In this document: positions 43,206 to 52,198 of the stretch, piece by piece
Layout: the number at the start of each line of letters is the position of its first letter
How positions within the stretch are numbered: position 1 is the first letter of the stretch
Assembly (NCBI GenBank): GCA_024641655.1
Contig: JAHECR010000005.1
Coordinates: forward strand, 1-64,000
Length of the DNA: 64,000 bases
Direction of reading: 5' to 3'
Source: Acidimicrobiaceae bacterium
GTDB lineage: Bacteria > Actinomycetota > Acidimicrobiia > Acidimicrobiales > UBA8592
Notes under the pieces: generated by a model
Databases searched by the model: none
The model's input: only the letters and a program-made list of their open reading frames with translations
Told to the model about the DNA's origin: nothing
Program-made: the position numbers and the translations under genes

Positions 43206-44374
43206 CCCTTCTTGAGCAGCAACGCGCTCGACGGTGACGGGCTGGAGCCCGCGACGACGAGGGCAACCTCCGCCCCGTCGATCTGGTTGTGGGAGGTGCC
43301 CCGCAGTTGGCGCATCGCCTCGTAGACGTGACTCATTCCGTGGTTGTAGACCTCGGCGAGGTTGCCGCCGTGGGTGTTGACCGGGATCGTCCCGTCCAGG
43401 GCGATGTTCCCGTCGGCGACGAACGGTCCCGACTCGCCCTTCGCACAGAACTGGAAGTCCTCGAGGCCCATCAGCACCATCGGGGTGAAATGGTCATAGA
43501 TGTTGGCGAGGCTGACCTCGTCGGGTCCGATGCCGGCGTTGCTGTAGAGGTTGTTGGCGATGGTGCGTTGGCCCGCGGATGCGAAGTCCTCGTCGGACAT
43601 GTTGTTGCCCCCGAACATGCCGCCACCCCAGCGGTACGGCGCGCCCATTGCGATACCTGCCAGGTGGACCGGCGCCGCCTTGAGGTCCTTGGCCCGCTCG
43701 GCGGAGGCAACGATGACGCAGTTGCCGGAGTCGGACTCCATGCAGAAGTCGAGCAGGCGCAGCGGGTCGGCGATCATCGCGGAGTTGTGGTGGTCCTCCA
43801 TCGTGATCAACTCTCGGAAGCGGGCATCGGGGTTGTTCGCCGCGTTGCGCCGCGCGTTGATCGCGATCTCACCGAAGTGATCGATGGTGGTGCCGTAGAG
43901 GTGCATGTGCCGTCGGGCAGCCAACGCGAAGCTCTGGCCAGGGGATGCGAGCAAGGGGAACCGCGGCACCTCGGTGCGACCCATCCCACCGAACCGGCGT
44001 CCGTAGATACCGCCTTGCACGACGCCGCGGGTGATGGCCACGTAGTTGGCCTGGCCGGTGGCCACGGCCATACAAGCGTACATGAAGGCGCCGCCCATGG
44101 CGCCGCCGCCGCCGCCCCAGCCCATACCGGTGAAGCGGAGCTCCTTGATACCGAGAGCCCCCGCCATGGTGCCCGGGTCGACACCGTCGTTCGAATAGGA
44201 GCAGAAGCCGTCGATGTCGGTCGGGTCGATTCCGGCGTCCTCGCAGGCACTGAGGACCGCCTCGAGCACCATCGGGACGGGCCCGTTCATGCCGAGTTCG
44301 CCACGTCTCCCGTAGCGGGTCTTGCCGAACCCGACGAAGGCTGCCTTGTCACGCAGCCACGATGCGTCTTCCAT
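43202..44374 (-). CDS. Thiolase-like protein (Ltp2-type), no nucleophilic Cys
   Basis: A 390-residue thiolase-superfamily protein. The active-site loop that normally contains Cys reads GGGGGAMGGAFMYACMAVATG, without Cys at the nucleophile position. The C-terminal GGNLAEVYNHGMSHVYEAMRQLRG matches lipid-transfer/Ltp2 proteins (HGM and VEAxRQLRG). With a coupled DUF35 subunit this suggests a retro-aldolase cleaving a side chain, as in steroid degradation, rather than a classical beta-ketothiolase. The ATG follows GGGGGATCG. Confidence 0.88.
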   Translation of the reverse strand: MEDASWLRDKAAFVGFGKTRYGRRGELGMNGPVPMVLEAVLSACEDAGIDPTDIDGFCSYSNDGVDPGTMAGALGIKELRFTGMGWGGGGGAMGGAFMYACMAVATGQANYVAITRGVVQGGIYGRRFGGMGRTEVPRFPLLASPGQSFALAARRHMHLYGTTIDHFGEIAINARRNAANNPDARFRELITMEDHHNSAMIADPLRLLDFCMESDSGNCVIVASAERAKDLKAAPVHLAGIAMGAPYRWGGGMFGGNNMSDEDFASAGQRTIANNLYSNAGIGPDEVSLANIYDHFTPMVLMGLEDFQFCAKGESGPFVADGNIALDGTIPVNTHGGNLAEVYNHGMSHVYEAMRQLRGTSHNQIDGAEVALVVAGSSPSPSSALLLKKG

Positions 44375-44567
44375 CGATCCCCCGATCCTTCGCGCTCACG
44401 CGACGCGTCACTATAGGACCGCGGACGAGGTTCGGCAGCGACGACCTCAGGCGCAGGTCTGCGCCAGCGAAGACGAGCGCACGGCCCGGGTAAACCACTG
44501 CGCTGAGCCGGACGTCTCTTCCAATGAGGGTTCTCCACTTCGGAGGACCTCGTCGAGGAGAGACATC

Positions 44568-45116
44568 ATGCGCAGATCCATCATCACCTTCGCCGTCGTC
44601 GTGGCGCTGCTCTGCGGCGCGGTCGCCGGCAAGGCCGCAGCCGCCACGGCGGACCAGCCGTGCTCGGTTGTCTGGGGATCGTTGGCCAAGTCGTCACCGG
44701 TGGCCCAGAGGTCCGCCGTCATCGGCGTCCGGGTCGGCCGTCACCGTTGTTACGACCGCGTCGTCATCGACCTCTCAGGCCCGGTTAGCGGCTACCGGGT
44801 GCAGTACGTGGGGGCCCTCACCGAAGACGGCTCCGGCCGGCCGGTAACCCTCGCGGGCGGGGCAATCCTCCAGATCGTCGCCTTGGCCCCGGCCTACGAC
44901 ATCGATTCTGGCAAGCCCACTCTGGCTGGCAGCGCCGTCGATGCAACGAACGTGACCGGTTTCGCCACGGTTCGCGACATAGCGTTCGCCGGGAGTTTCG
45001 AAGGGCTGACAACCATCGGGCTCGGTGTGCGCGCCAGACTTCCCTTCCGTGTCTTCACGTTGCAGGGCCCGGGAGCCACTTCGCGCATCGTTGTCGACGT
45101 CGCCCACCGCTGGTGA
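44568..45116 (+). CDS. Secreted AMIN-like domain protein
   Basis: A 182-residue exported protein. The signal peptide MRRSIITFAVVVALLCGAVAGKAAAA precedes a domain with GVRVGRHRCYDRVVIDLSG and VQYVGALTEDGSGRPVTLAGGAILQIVALAPAYD, then GLGVRARLPFRVFTLQGPGATSRIVVDVAHRW, a pattern common to actinobacterial AMIN-like proteins. One disulfide is likely (Cys in QPCSVVW and HRCYD). It may bind peptidoglycan. The ATG follows GAGGAGAGACATC. Confidence 0.85.
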   Translation: MRRSIITFAVVVALLCGAVAGKAAAATADQPCSVVWGSLAKSSPVAQRSAVIGVRVGRHRCYDRVVIDLSGPVSGYRVQYVGALTEDGSGRPVTLAGGAILQIVALAPAYDIDSGKPTLAGSAVDATNVTGFATVRDIAFAGSFEGLTTIGLGVRARLPFRVFTLQGPGATSRIVVDVAHRW

Positions 45117-45183
45117 TGCCCCCGCGGCACAACGCCAAGCGGAGATCGGATAGGAGACCGACCAAGTCCCAGATCCGGTCGCG

Positions 45184-46569
45184 TCATGTTCCCGGTGGGG
45201 CACCCGCAACCGCGGTCCCGAATGCTGGAAGGCGCACGACCAGGCGGGCACCGTCAACGAACCCCGGATCGACGACGACCGTGCCTCCGTGCGCCTCGAC
45301 GATGTCGCGCACGATGGCGAGCCCGAGCCCGCTCCCACCGTCGACTCGGGTACGGGCGGAATCGCCGCGAGCGAAGCGCTCGAACACGCGTTCGCGATCG
45401 GGTGGACCGATGCCGGGCCCGTCATCGGTGACGGTCAGCTGGACCATGCCGGCGTTCTCGAACACGCCGAACGACACCGTCGTGGTGGCGTACCGGACCG
45501 CGTTCTCGGCGAGGTTCCGCACGACACTGCGCAGCTGCGACCGGTCGCCCCGCACCTGCCCGGCCGAGACCAACGCCGTGTCGACGACCTTCTCGCTGCG
45601 ACCTCGAATCCTCCTCGCCTCGACGAGGACCAGGTCGTCGAGATCGACCGCCTCGATCACTGCGCCATGGATCCCCGCGTCGCTGCGCGCCAGATGCAGG
45701 AGGTCCTCTACGAGCTCCTGGAGCGCGATCGTCTCCTCGAGGAGGCTGCGTTGTGCCGACTCGATCTCCACGCCGTCGGGATGCGCCAGATCGACCTCCA
45801 ACTCGCTGCGCATGCGGGTGAGAGGGCTGCGCAACTCATGAGACGCGTCGGCGACGAACCGCTGCTGACGTGCCGACGCGTCCTCGATACGGTCGAGCAG
45901 GTCGTTCATCGTCGTCGCGAGCCGGCCGACCTCGTCGGCGCCCCCGGGCACCGGAACCCGCTCCGCAAGGTCGGATCCGTCCATCGACGCAACCGTGCGA
46001 CGAATGGCCTCGATGGGCGAGAGGGTCCGGCCGACGAGCACCCAGACCACTGCGCCCAGCGCGATCACCACTGCAGGTACCACGATCGACAGGCCGGTCC
46101 GTAGCAACGTGATGCTCTCGTCGATCGGGTCGAGGCTCGCACCGGCGTGTACGGCGACCGGCCCCAACGGCGAGTCGACAACCCTGCTGGCGATGCGGAA
46201 CCGGTCGTCGTCGAGGGGGAGATCCTCGATCGTGCGGGTCACGTCGCTGGCGCTGTGCGGGAACGGCGCCACCGGCGGGTCGCCGACAACGTTGGCACTG
46301 GCGGCGACGACCGTCCCCTGGGCGTCGACGACCTGCAGCAACCCCACCTCGCCGTCACGTGAAGGACCACCGCCCAGGGCGAAGTCCCCCAGGCCCACCG
46401 CTGCGGCCACGTCATCGGACCGGAGCCGCAGGGTGTTGTCGAGGTTGTCGACGAGGCGCACCCGCTGCATGCTCACCAGCACCAGTGCCGCCGAGGCCAA
46501 CACGAAGGCGACGAGCACTGTTGCCAGCGCAGTCACCCGGACCCGCACACCGGTTGCGGGACGCCTCAT
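45184..46569 (-). CDS. Sensor histidine kinase
   Basis: A 461-residue kinase. TM1 (about 10-34) and TM2 (about 158-178) flank an extracytoplasmic sensor. A HAMP segment (about 180-232) leads to the H-box DASHELRSPL with His244, the N-box (RNLAENAVRY), the G1 box (DDGPGIGP) and G2 (GGSGLGLAIV). Its ATG overlaps the response-regulator stop (ATGA), and the two form a two-component system. The signal is not evident. Confidence 0.94.
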   Translation of the reverse strand: MRRPATGVRVRVTALATVLVAFVLASAALVLVSMQRVRLVDNLDNTLRLRSDDVAAAVGLGDFALGGGPSRDGEVGLLQVVDAQGTVVAASANVVGDPPVAPFPHSASDVTRTIEDLPLDDDRFRIASRVVDSPLGPVAVHAGASLDPIDESITLLRTGLSIVVPAVVIALGAVVWVLVGRTLSPIEAIRRTVASMDGSDLAERVPVPGGADEVGRLATTMNDLLDRIEDASARQQRFVADASHELRSPLTRMRSELEVDLAHPDGVEIESAQRSLLEETIALQELVEDLLHLARSDAGIHGAVIEAVDLDDLVLVEARRIRGRSEKVVDTALVSAGQVRGDRSQLRSVVRNLAENAVRYATTTVSFGVFENAGMVQLTVTDDGPGIGPPDRERVFERFARGDSARTRVDGGSGLGLAIVRDIVEAHGGTVVVDPGFVDGARLVVRLPAFGTAVAGAPPGT

Positions 46570-47249
46570 CGCTTCGATTCCGGGAGATCGAGCCGATACC
46601 CGACGCCTCGGATGGTGGACATGAACGGCTGTCCGAGCGGCCCCTCGAGTTTGCGTCGCAGGCGGCGAACATAGACCTCGACGATGTTGGGATCGCCATC
46701 GAAGTCGTCGTGCCACACTCCACCGAGGATCTCCCGCTTGGACAGCGCCTGACCCGCGTGGCGGGCGAGGTAGTGGAGCACATCGAATTCGCGTGCGGTC
46801 AGGACCACGTCCTGCCCGCGACACAGCACCCGGCGCGCCGCAGGCTCGACCTTGAGCTCACCGACCTCGATGGAGTCGTAGACCGGCCCCGGGGCGCGGC
46901 GCAGCAGGGCCCGGATGCGAGCGACCAACACCGCGAAGGAGAAGGGCTTGGAGAGGAAGTCGTCGGCACCGGTGTCGAGGGCCTCGGCCTCGTCGAGGTC
47001 ACCGACTTTCGCCGTGAGCACCAGGACGGGCGTCCAGTTGCCCGCCTCGCGGAGCGCGGCGCACACCTGGTACCCGTTTCGACCCGGGAGCATCAGGTCG
47101 AGAACGATGAGGTCGTAGGAGAACTCCTGTGCCTTCCAGAGCCCGTCGATCCCGTCGGTGGCGAGCTCGACGACGAAGCCCTCAGCTTCGAGGCCGCGGC
47201 CGATGCTGGCGGCGATCTTGCGGTCGTCTTCGATCAACAACAGCTTCAT
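46566..47249 (-). CDS. OmpR-family response regulator
   Basis: A 227-residue response regulator. The receiver domain has the acidic pair at 8-9, the phosphoacceptor Asp51 (LIVLDLMLPGRNGY) and the conserved Lys in FLSKPFSF. A winged-helix DNA-binding domain of OmpR/PhoB type follows, with VYVRRLRRKLEGPLG and TIRGVGYRLD. It is the partner of the downstream histidine kinase gene. Confidence 0.95.
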   Translation of the reverse strand: MKLLLIEDDRKIAASIGRGLEAEGFVVELATDGIDGLWKAQEFSYDLIVLDLMLPGRNGYQVCAALREAGNWTPVLVLTAKVGDLDEAEALDTGADDFLSKPFSFAVLVARIRALLRRAPGPVYDSIEVGELKVEPAARRVLCRGQDVVLTAREFDVLHYLARHAGQALSKREILGGVWHDDFDGDPNIVEVYVRRLRRKLEGPLGQPFMSTIRGVGYRLDLPESKR

Positions 47250-47333
47250 CGACCTGCGCTCCGACCGGCTACCCGTCCCGTCCAGTCAACTCGATGCGGC
47301 TGACCGGGCGCTGAACAGCTGATGCGTCCACCC

Positions 47334-48128
47334 TCAACGAGCTCGGCTCCAGTAGCCCCGGATCGTCGCCAAGGAACGGTCGAGGCCCAGGGCTGCGAAC
47401 AGGTGCTTGCGGATGGCCTGCATGGCGGCCGCCTCGCCCGCAGCGAAGAGGTGGGTACCCGAGTCCAGCTGGGTCATCGCCGTGATCCGAGAGACCAGCG
47501 CCGCTCCGGGCCGGTTCTGGTCGGCGTTGACATGCCAACGAACCGATGCCCGACCATCTGGGCCCAGCATGGTCACTGCCGCCTCGTCGGCCACCTCCAC
47601 GTGCACCTCTGCTGCGATCGACGCGGGAAGCGCGCCGAGGAGCTGCCCCATGGCGGGTAGAGCAGTCTCGTCGCCGAGGATCAGGTAGCGGGTCGCCTCT
47701 ACGTCCAGGTCGTGGCCGGCGCCGGGCCCCGATATCGCTGCCGGGGAGCCCACGGCGCAGCGGCCCGCCCAGCTCGAGACCGCACCGCCGGGGTGCCGGA
47801 CGATCTCCAGATCGAGCCGGCCTGCGTCGCGGTCGACCCGCAGCGGCGTGAAGGTCCGCAAGAGCGGCCGAGAGCCGTCCGCAGACAGGAACTCGTTGCC
47901 GTTCCACTTGGGCAGGACGAGCTCGTCGGAACCAGGCTCCGGCACGAGCAGGCGAACGCTCGCTGCGGGCCCACGGTCACCCATTGCTTCGAGACCTTCG
48001 CCTTCGAACGTCAACCGGAGCATCCGAGGACTCAACACCTCGCGCTCGACGACACGCACTCGCCGCAGCATCGGCGGCTCCCGCCGTCGTGGGATGCCCG
48101 CTGCGGCCGGGTCGGCTGGCTCGGTCAT
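47334..48128 (-). CDS. Siderophore-interacting protein (FAD-binding)
   Basis: A 264-residue flavoprotein expected to reduce ferric siderophores. RPLLRTFTPLRVD corresponds to the FAD-binding RxYT motif, GGAVSSWAGRCAVG and YLILGDETALPAMGQLL belong to the FAD/NAD(P)H domains, and the ending IRGYWSRAR matches the family's GYW. The ATG at 48128 is chosen after GGAAGGTCCTTGCCC. No siderophore transporter is in the window. Confidence 0.9.
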   Translation of the reverse strand: MTEPADPAAAGIPRRREPPMLRRVRVVEREVLSPRMLRLTFEGEGLEAMGDRGPAASVRLLVPEPGSDELVLPKWNGNEFLSADGSRPLLRTFTPLRVDRDAGRLDLEIVRHPGGAVSSWAGRCAVGSPAAISGPGAGHDLDVEATRYLILGDETALPAMGQLLGALPASIAAEVHVEVADEAAVTMLGPDGRASVRWHVNADQNRPGAALVSRITAMTQLDSGTHLFAAGEAAAMQAIRKHLFAALGLDRSLATIRGYWSRAR

Positions 48129-48178
48129 GGGCAAGGACCTTCCGATACGAGGGGCGACTCGTCCATCAGAGGGCGATC

Positions 48179-48889
48179 CTAGGGCGTGACCATCTCGAAG
48201 GCGGTGGCCAACGCGACCGCCAGCCGCGGGCCGGTCCGCGCGGCATTACCGCGTAGGAACGCGTCTGGATCGGTCGGCTCTTCGAGGTTCTCGAGGTAGA
48301 CACGATGACATTCGAGCGATGCGATGCCAACGTCGATCGTCTCGGCGATGTCGACGGCATGGGTCGGCTGGGGCGAACCGCTGAACGCCACGAACCGCAC
48401 ACCGGTCCAGGGATCGCCGCGCTCGGGGAAGACCCAAGGGTTTGCAGCGTCACGCACGGCGTCGAGCAACGCGACCCCGACGGAGCGATGATCGACGTGG
48501 TTCCACGAGGTCCCGCCCCAACTGTCACGAAAATTGATCGACACGATCACCTCCGGGCGGTGGCGGCGGATCCTCTCCGCGAGGTCGGCCCGCAAGGCGA
48601 GGTTCGCGACCACCATCCCGTCGGGATGCCCGAGGAACTCGATCTGGTGCACCCCGACGACCGCGCAGCTCGCCCGCTGTTCCTCCCGGCGCAGTCGCGA
48701 GACCGCTCCGGGAGACATCGACGCGACCCCGGCCTCGCCGTCGGTGACGAGGAGGTAGGTCATGGCTTTGCCTTGCCTGGTCCAGCGGGCGACAGCGCTT
48801 GCGGCGCCGTACTCCATGTCGTCGGGGTGGGCCACAACGGCGAGGCCGCGTTCCCAATCCTCGGGCAGGGGGTCGAGTCGGTCGGTCAT
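48179..48889 (-). CDS. PIG-L family deacetylase
   Basis: A 236-residue N-acetylglucosamine-type deacetylase. AHPDDMEYG (His21, Asp23, Asp24) supplies zinc and base residues, NHVDHRSVG the second histidine motif. MshB, Mca and LpxC-like relatives act on mycothiol or glycan intermediates; the substrate here is not known. A TAGCGT hexamer ends six bases before the ATG. It is divergent from the epoxide hydrolase gene. Confidence 0.9.
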   Translation of the reverse strand: MTDRLDPLPEDWERGLAVVAHPDDMEYGAASAVARWTRQGKAMTYLLVTDGEAGVASMSPGAVSRLRREEQRASCAVVGVHQIEFLGHPDGMVVANLALRADLAERIRRHRPEVIVSINFRDSWGGTSWNHVDHRSVGVALLDAVRDAANPWVFPERGDPWTGVRFVAFSGSPQPTHAVDIAETIDVGIASLECHRVYLENLEEPTDPDAFLRGNAARTGPRLAVALATAFEMVTP

Positions 48890-48895
48890 GACAAC

Positions 48896-48901
48896 ACGCT
48901 A
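48896..48901 (-). promoter_or_regulatory. -10 hexamer TAGCGT, leaderless start of the PIG-L gene
   Basis: TAGCGT on the minus strand, then 6 nt, then ATG 48889; no ribosome site. Confidence 0.5.
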
Positions 48902-49007
48902 GGCCGCGAACCCGCGTCGGTCGTGATCCCCCCGAGGATCGCCTACGCCCGGGGTGGGCGCGCCCGGCAGCATTGCGCTGCGGTCGGAGAGGCGCTACAA
49001 GGGCAGG

Positions 49008-50120
49008 GTGATCGAACCGTTCCGCATCGATGTCCCCCAGGCCACCCTCGACGATCTGCGAGAGCGGCTCGCCCGCACGCGCTTCCCGAACGAGATCGAG
49101 GGGGTCCAGTGGGAGCAGGGCACGCCCCTCGCGTACCTCACCGAGCTTGTCGACTACTGGCGCGACAGCTACGACTGGCGGGCACACGAGGCCAGGTTGA
49201 ACTCCTACGAGCAGTTCCTCGCCGAGGTCGACGGCCAGCGCATCCATTTCCTCCATGTCCGCTCGCCCCACGAAGGCGCCACCCCCTTGCTGCTGGCACA
49301 TGGCTGGCCCGGCTCGGTCGTCGAGTTCCTCGACACCATTGCGCCGTTCACCGATCCACCGGATCCTGCCGATGCGTTCTCCCTCGTGATCCCTTCCCTC
49401 CCGGGATACGCCTTCTCAGCTCCAACGACCGCGCTCGGCTGGGGGCCTCGACACATCGCCCAGGCGTTCGGCGTGCTCATGGCCGAGCTCGGTTATGAGC
49501 GCTACGGCGTCCAGGGCGGTGACTGGGGCTCGATGATCGTCTGCAACATGGCCGATCTCTTCCCCGAGCAGGTCACTGGCTTGCACGTGAACTTCCTCAC
49601 GGTCCCGCCCCCCAAGGGCGAGGCTCCGGCCGAGCAGAGCGACGTGCGCCGGCGTTTCGACGTCACCGGGTCGGGGTACCAGCAGATCCAGGGAACGAAG
49701 CCCCAGACGATCGGCTACCTGTTGGAGGACTCACCCGCCGGGCTCGCGGGATGGATCGTCGAGAAGTTCCGCGAGTGGAGCGACTGTGACGGCAACCCCG
49801 AGAACGTGTTCACCAAGGACCAGATGTTGACCAACATCATGCTGTACTGGGTCAACGCCGCCGCGACCTCGTCCGCGCGGCTGTACTGGGAGATGCGCCA
49901 GGCCGGCGCGCAGGCGGTCCCGCGGAACAAAGTGGAGGTCCCGACTGGTGTGGCCAACTTCCCCGGTGAGATGGGCCGCTCCGAACGGGTGCACGCCGAG
50001 CGCCGCTACAACATCGTGCATTGGACCGAGCACGCACGTGGTGGACATTTCGCAGCGATGGAGCAGCCCGAGGCCTTCGTCGACGACGTGCGGGCATTCT
50101 TCCGTACCGTCGGTGGCTGA
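49008..50120 (+). CDS. Epoxide hydrolase
   Basis: A 370-residue enzyme of the microsomal-type epoxide hydrolase family, opening epoxides to diols. PFRIDVPQATLDDLRERLARTRFPNE is the N-terminal EHN-domain signature, HGWPGS at 98-103 the oxyanion motif, and GGDWGS at 170-175 includes the nucleophile Asp172. The catalytic His is near the C-terminus in ARGGHFAAMEQPE. The GTG at 49008 is chosen after AAGGGCAGG. Substrate unknown; steroid or aromatic epoxides are common. Confidence 0.92.
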   Translation: MIEPFRIDVPQATLDDLRERLARTRFPNEIEGVQWEQGTPLAYLTELVDYWRDSYDWRAHEARLNSYEQFLAEVDGQRIHFLHVRSPHEGATPLLLAHGWPGSVVEFLDTIAPFTDPPDPADAFSLVIPSLPGYAFSAPTTALGWGPRHIAQAFGVLMAELGYERYGVQGGDWGSMIVCNMADLFPEQVTGLHVNFLTVPPPKGEAPAEQSDVRRRFDVTGSGYQQIQGTKPQTIGYLLEDSPAGLAGWIVEKFREWSDCDGNPENVFTKDQMLTNIMLYWVNAAATSSARLYWEMRQAGAQAVPRNKVEVPTGVANFPGEMGRSERVHAERRYNIVHWTEHARGGHFAAMEQPEAFVDDVRAFFRTVGG

Positions 50121-50163
50121 TCGACGATCGTCCCGCGCTTGGCACGCCGGAGTCGTCGCGTCG

Positions 50164-50169
50164 TAGGCT
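50164..50169 (+). promoter_or_regulatory. -10 hexamer TAGGCT, leaderless start
   Basis: TAGGCT ends seven bases before the GTG at 50177, with no ribosome site. Confidence 0.5.
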
Positions 50170-50176
50170 CTCATCC

Positions 50177-50704
50177 GTGCCCGAGACTTGGATCACGCCA
50201 GAGATGCAGGCCCTGATCGGTCGCGAGTACGGCACACCACGCCGTTCGCTTCCCATCGAGACCTCCGACATTCGGCGGTGGGCCGCCGCGATCTATTGGC
50301 CCGAACCGCCCCCTCGGTTGTTCTGGGACGCGGCCTACGCCGCATCCACCTCCCACGGCGGCATCGTCGCACCCGAGGAGTTCAACCCGTTCGCGTGGTT
50401 CACCGAAGACGGGCCGAACGTGCCGTCGAGCTTCGAGGGCTCCGTGCGCGCCATGGGCATCGAGGAGGCGTTCGATGTCGAGGGCCCGGCCACGAATGCC
50501 ATCATGAACGGGGGCATCGAGCTCCGGCACGGCGTCCGTATGCGACCCGGCGACGTGATCACCTCCGGCCTCACCAAGCTCGCGGACTATCGCGAGCGGG
50601 AGACCAGACTCGGCTTGATGCTCTTCACCATGACGGAGACCCCATGGACGAATCAGAACGGCGAGATGGTTCGCATCTCCCGCAGCACGTTGATCAGGTA
50701 CTGA
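50177..50704 (+). CDS. MaoC-like dehydratase, N-terminal-type subunit
   Basis: A 175-residue FAS1-dehydratase/MaoC N-domain protein (GREYGTPRRSLPIETSDIRRWAAAIYWPEPPPRLFWD then APEEFNPFAWF). Together with the next gene it forms the two halves of a double hot-dog enoyl-CoA hydratase, as in HadA-HadB or ChsH pairs. This half usually lacks the catalytic residues. Its stop and the next start share bases (TGATG), so the two are translationally coupled. Confidence 0.85.
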   Translation: MPETWITPEMQALIGREYGTPRRSLPIETSDIRRWAAAIYWPEPPPRLFWDAAYAASTSHGGIVAPEEFNPFAWFTEDGPNVPSSFEGSVRAMGIEEAFDVEGPATNAIMNGGIELRHGVRMRPGDVITSGLTKLADYRERETRLGLMLFTMTETPWTNQNGEMVRISRSTLIRY

Positions 50705-51105
50705 TGGACGTCGAAATCGGCCAGCAGCTCCCCACCTTCGAGCGGATGTCGAGCCTCCACGCGTGGAATCGGTACGCCGCGGTCAACGAGGAGTTCGTGC
50801 CCATCCACATGGACGACGATGCCGGCCGCAATGCCGGGAACGCCGGCGCGTTCGGGATGGGGAACCTCCAGGTTGCCTACCTCCACGCCATGTTGCGACA
50901 GTGGATCGGCGACGAGGGTCGGATCATTTCAGTGAACTGCCAGATGCGGGCACCCAACCTCCGCGGTCTCAAAACGATCGCCACCGGCGTGGTCACCGCC
51001 GTGCGCGAAGAGAACGGCGAGACTCTTGTCGACCTCGACGTGTGGACCGAAACCTCCGAGGGCACCAAGCTCGCCCCCGGCACCGCAACTGTCGCGCTTC
51101 CCTAG
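50704..51105 (+). CDS. MaoC-like dehydratase, catalytic-type subunit
   Basis: A 133-residue hot-dog protein, partner of the preceding gene. The MaoC hydratase motif reads AAVNEEFVPIHMDD: PIHxD is kept with the catalytic His, but the usual Asp (GDxNPIH) is Glu here. GNLQVAYLHAML is the hot-dog helix. It likely hydrates an unsaturated acyl-CoA with its partner, though the Asp-to-Glu change could alter activity. It converges on the double hot-dog gene. Confidence 0.85.
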   Translation: MDVEIGQQLPTFERMSSLHAWNRYAAVNEEFVPIHMDDDAGRNAGNAGAFGMGNLQVAYLHAMLRQWIGDEGRIISVNCQMRAPNLRGLKTIATGVVTAVREENGETLVDLDVWTETSEGTKLAPGTATVALP

Positions 51106-51126
51106 CGGTGCTCTGCTAGCGCGGGC

Positions 51127-52011
51127 TCAGGAGAACTCGGCGATGCCGTGCTTGATGACGGTGACGCCGTCGGAAACGGCTTCCCAGAACAGCCTGCGGT
51201 AGCCACTGTCGAGCGTGCCCGCGTCGTAGAAGTCGACCCTGAGATCCCGCTTGGGGTGGCAGGGGCGGGCGAAGCGGCCACCGATACGCCGCAACCGGCT
51301 CGGATCACCGTCGGCCCCGAACTGGACGACGCCACCGCTGCAGAGCGCGAAGGTACACATCCCCTGGAGGATCTTGTACGGGTACCCCTCGCGCGCCGCG
51401 AGCTCGTCGTCGATCGTGTGTGGAGGCCGGTCTCCCGATGCGCCCGCGTACCGGAACCCCTGGTCGAGGTCGACGTAGGTCGTGTAGCTGCCCACCAGGT
51501 TGTCCCGGAGATCCTCGGGGAAGCTGTGCGGCGGCGGGCTCTCCCCCACCTCGCCCTCCACCAGATGCCCCTTGAGCTGCAGGTTGCCCCAGTAATGGGT
51601 GAGCAGCGGGCGGTCCTCCAGGTCGAAGATGTCGATCTGGACCGTCGTGAGTGAGCCCGCCTTGGTCTGACGCGCCGATCGCAGGCTCGAACGCATCTTC
51701 ACCTTCATGCCTGGCTCGACGGGGCGGTGGTAGATGACCTGATGTTCGCCGTGCACACCGCCGACGACGCCGGTGATTGCGCCCGGTGGCATCTTGCGCT
51801 GCGTGAGACCCATCACCGGCAAGACCAGCGACGCCGTGAACAGCGGCGGTACGGCGTCTCCGTCCTCGTACGCGGCGTTGGGGTCGTTGCTGGCCCGGGC
51901 ATAGGCCACGGCGGCGTCGGCATCGATCCGGCCCGGCACCCACTCGCTCAACTGACCAAGCGGCAGCGTGGTGTCGGTCGAGTAGGCCTCGCTCAAGTAC
52001 ATCTCGCTCAC
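51127..52011 (-). CDS. MaoC-type double hot-dog hydratase family protein
   Basis: A 294-residue double hot-dog protein. The N-half carries YARASNDPNAAYEDG, which matches the hydratase motif with Asp and Asn, then GGVHGEHQVIYHRPVEPGM. The C-half has IDDELAAREGYPYKILQGMCTFALCSGGVV and GGRFARPCHPKRDLRVDFYDAG. This is the layout of bacterial acyl dehydratases of unknown chain specificity. A GTG at 52011 lies six bases after TAGGTT, and is preferred over ATG four codons on. Confidence 0.82.
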   Translation of the reverse strand: MSEMYLSEAYSTDTTLPLGQLSEWVPGRIDADAAVAYARASNDPNAAYEDGDAVPPLFTASLVLPVMGLTQRKMPPGAITGVVGGVHGEHQVIYHRPVEPGMKVKMRSSLRSARQTKAGSLTTVQIDIFDLEDRPLLTHYWGNLQLKGHLVEGEVGESPPPHSFPEDLRDNLVGSYTTYVDLDQGFRYAGASGDRPPHTIDDELAAREGYPYKILQGMCTFALCSGGVVQFGADGDPSRLRRIGGRFARPCHPKRDLRVDFYDAGTLDSGYRRLFWEAVSDGVTVIKHGIAEFS

Positions 52012-52017
52012 AGAGCG

Positions 52018-52023
52018 AACCTA
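52018..52023 (-). promoter_or_regulatory. -10 hexamer TAGGTT, leaderless start
   Basis: TAGGTT on the minus strand, 6 nt, then GTG 52011. Confidence 0.5.
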
Positions 52024-52150
52024 CCAGCGAGGCGTTTGCCACCGACAGCCAGGAGGCTGTGACACCCGTCCGCAGCCGTCTGCGGCTTTGGTCCCTGGCG
52101 CTGCGGGCTCGAGCGGGTGAGGGCCCACCGCATGTTTCCGGACGCGACAA

Positions 52151-52179
52151 CGCCGCCGCCCGGAAACCGGACGGCGGCG
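52151..52179 (-). terminator. Strong hairpin after the cold-shock gene
   Basis: CGCCGCCG-C-CCGG and CCGG-A-CGGCGGCG pair around a 3-base loop, one mismatch inside, about 20 bases after the csp stop. On the minus strand it is followed by TTGT. An intrinsic terminator is likely. Confidence 0.7.
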
Positions 52180-52198
52180 CTGTTCAGCGACCGGTGCC

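Noticed and set aside
46570..46824. Longer N-terminus for the histidine kinase
   Set aside because: It would be antisense-free but overlaps the response-regulator gene in another frame. The ATGA at 46566-46569 and the membrane segment right after it fix the start.
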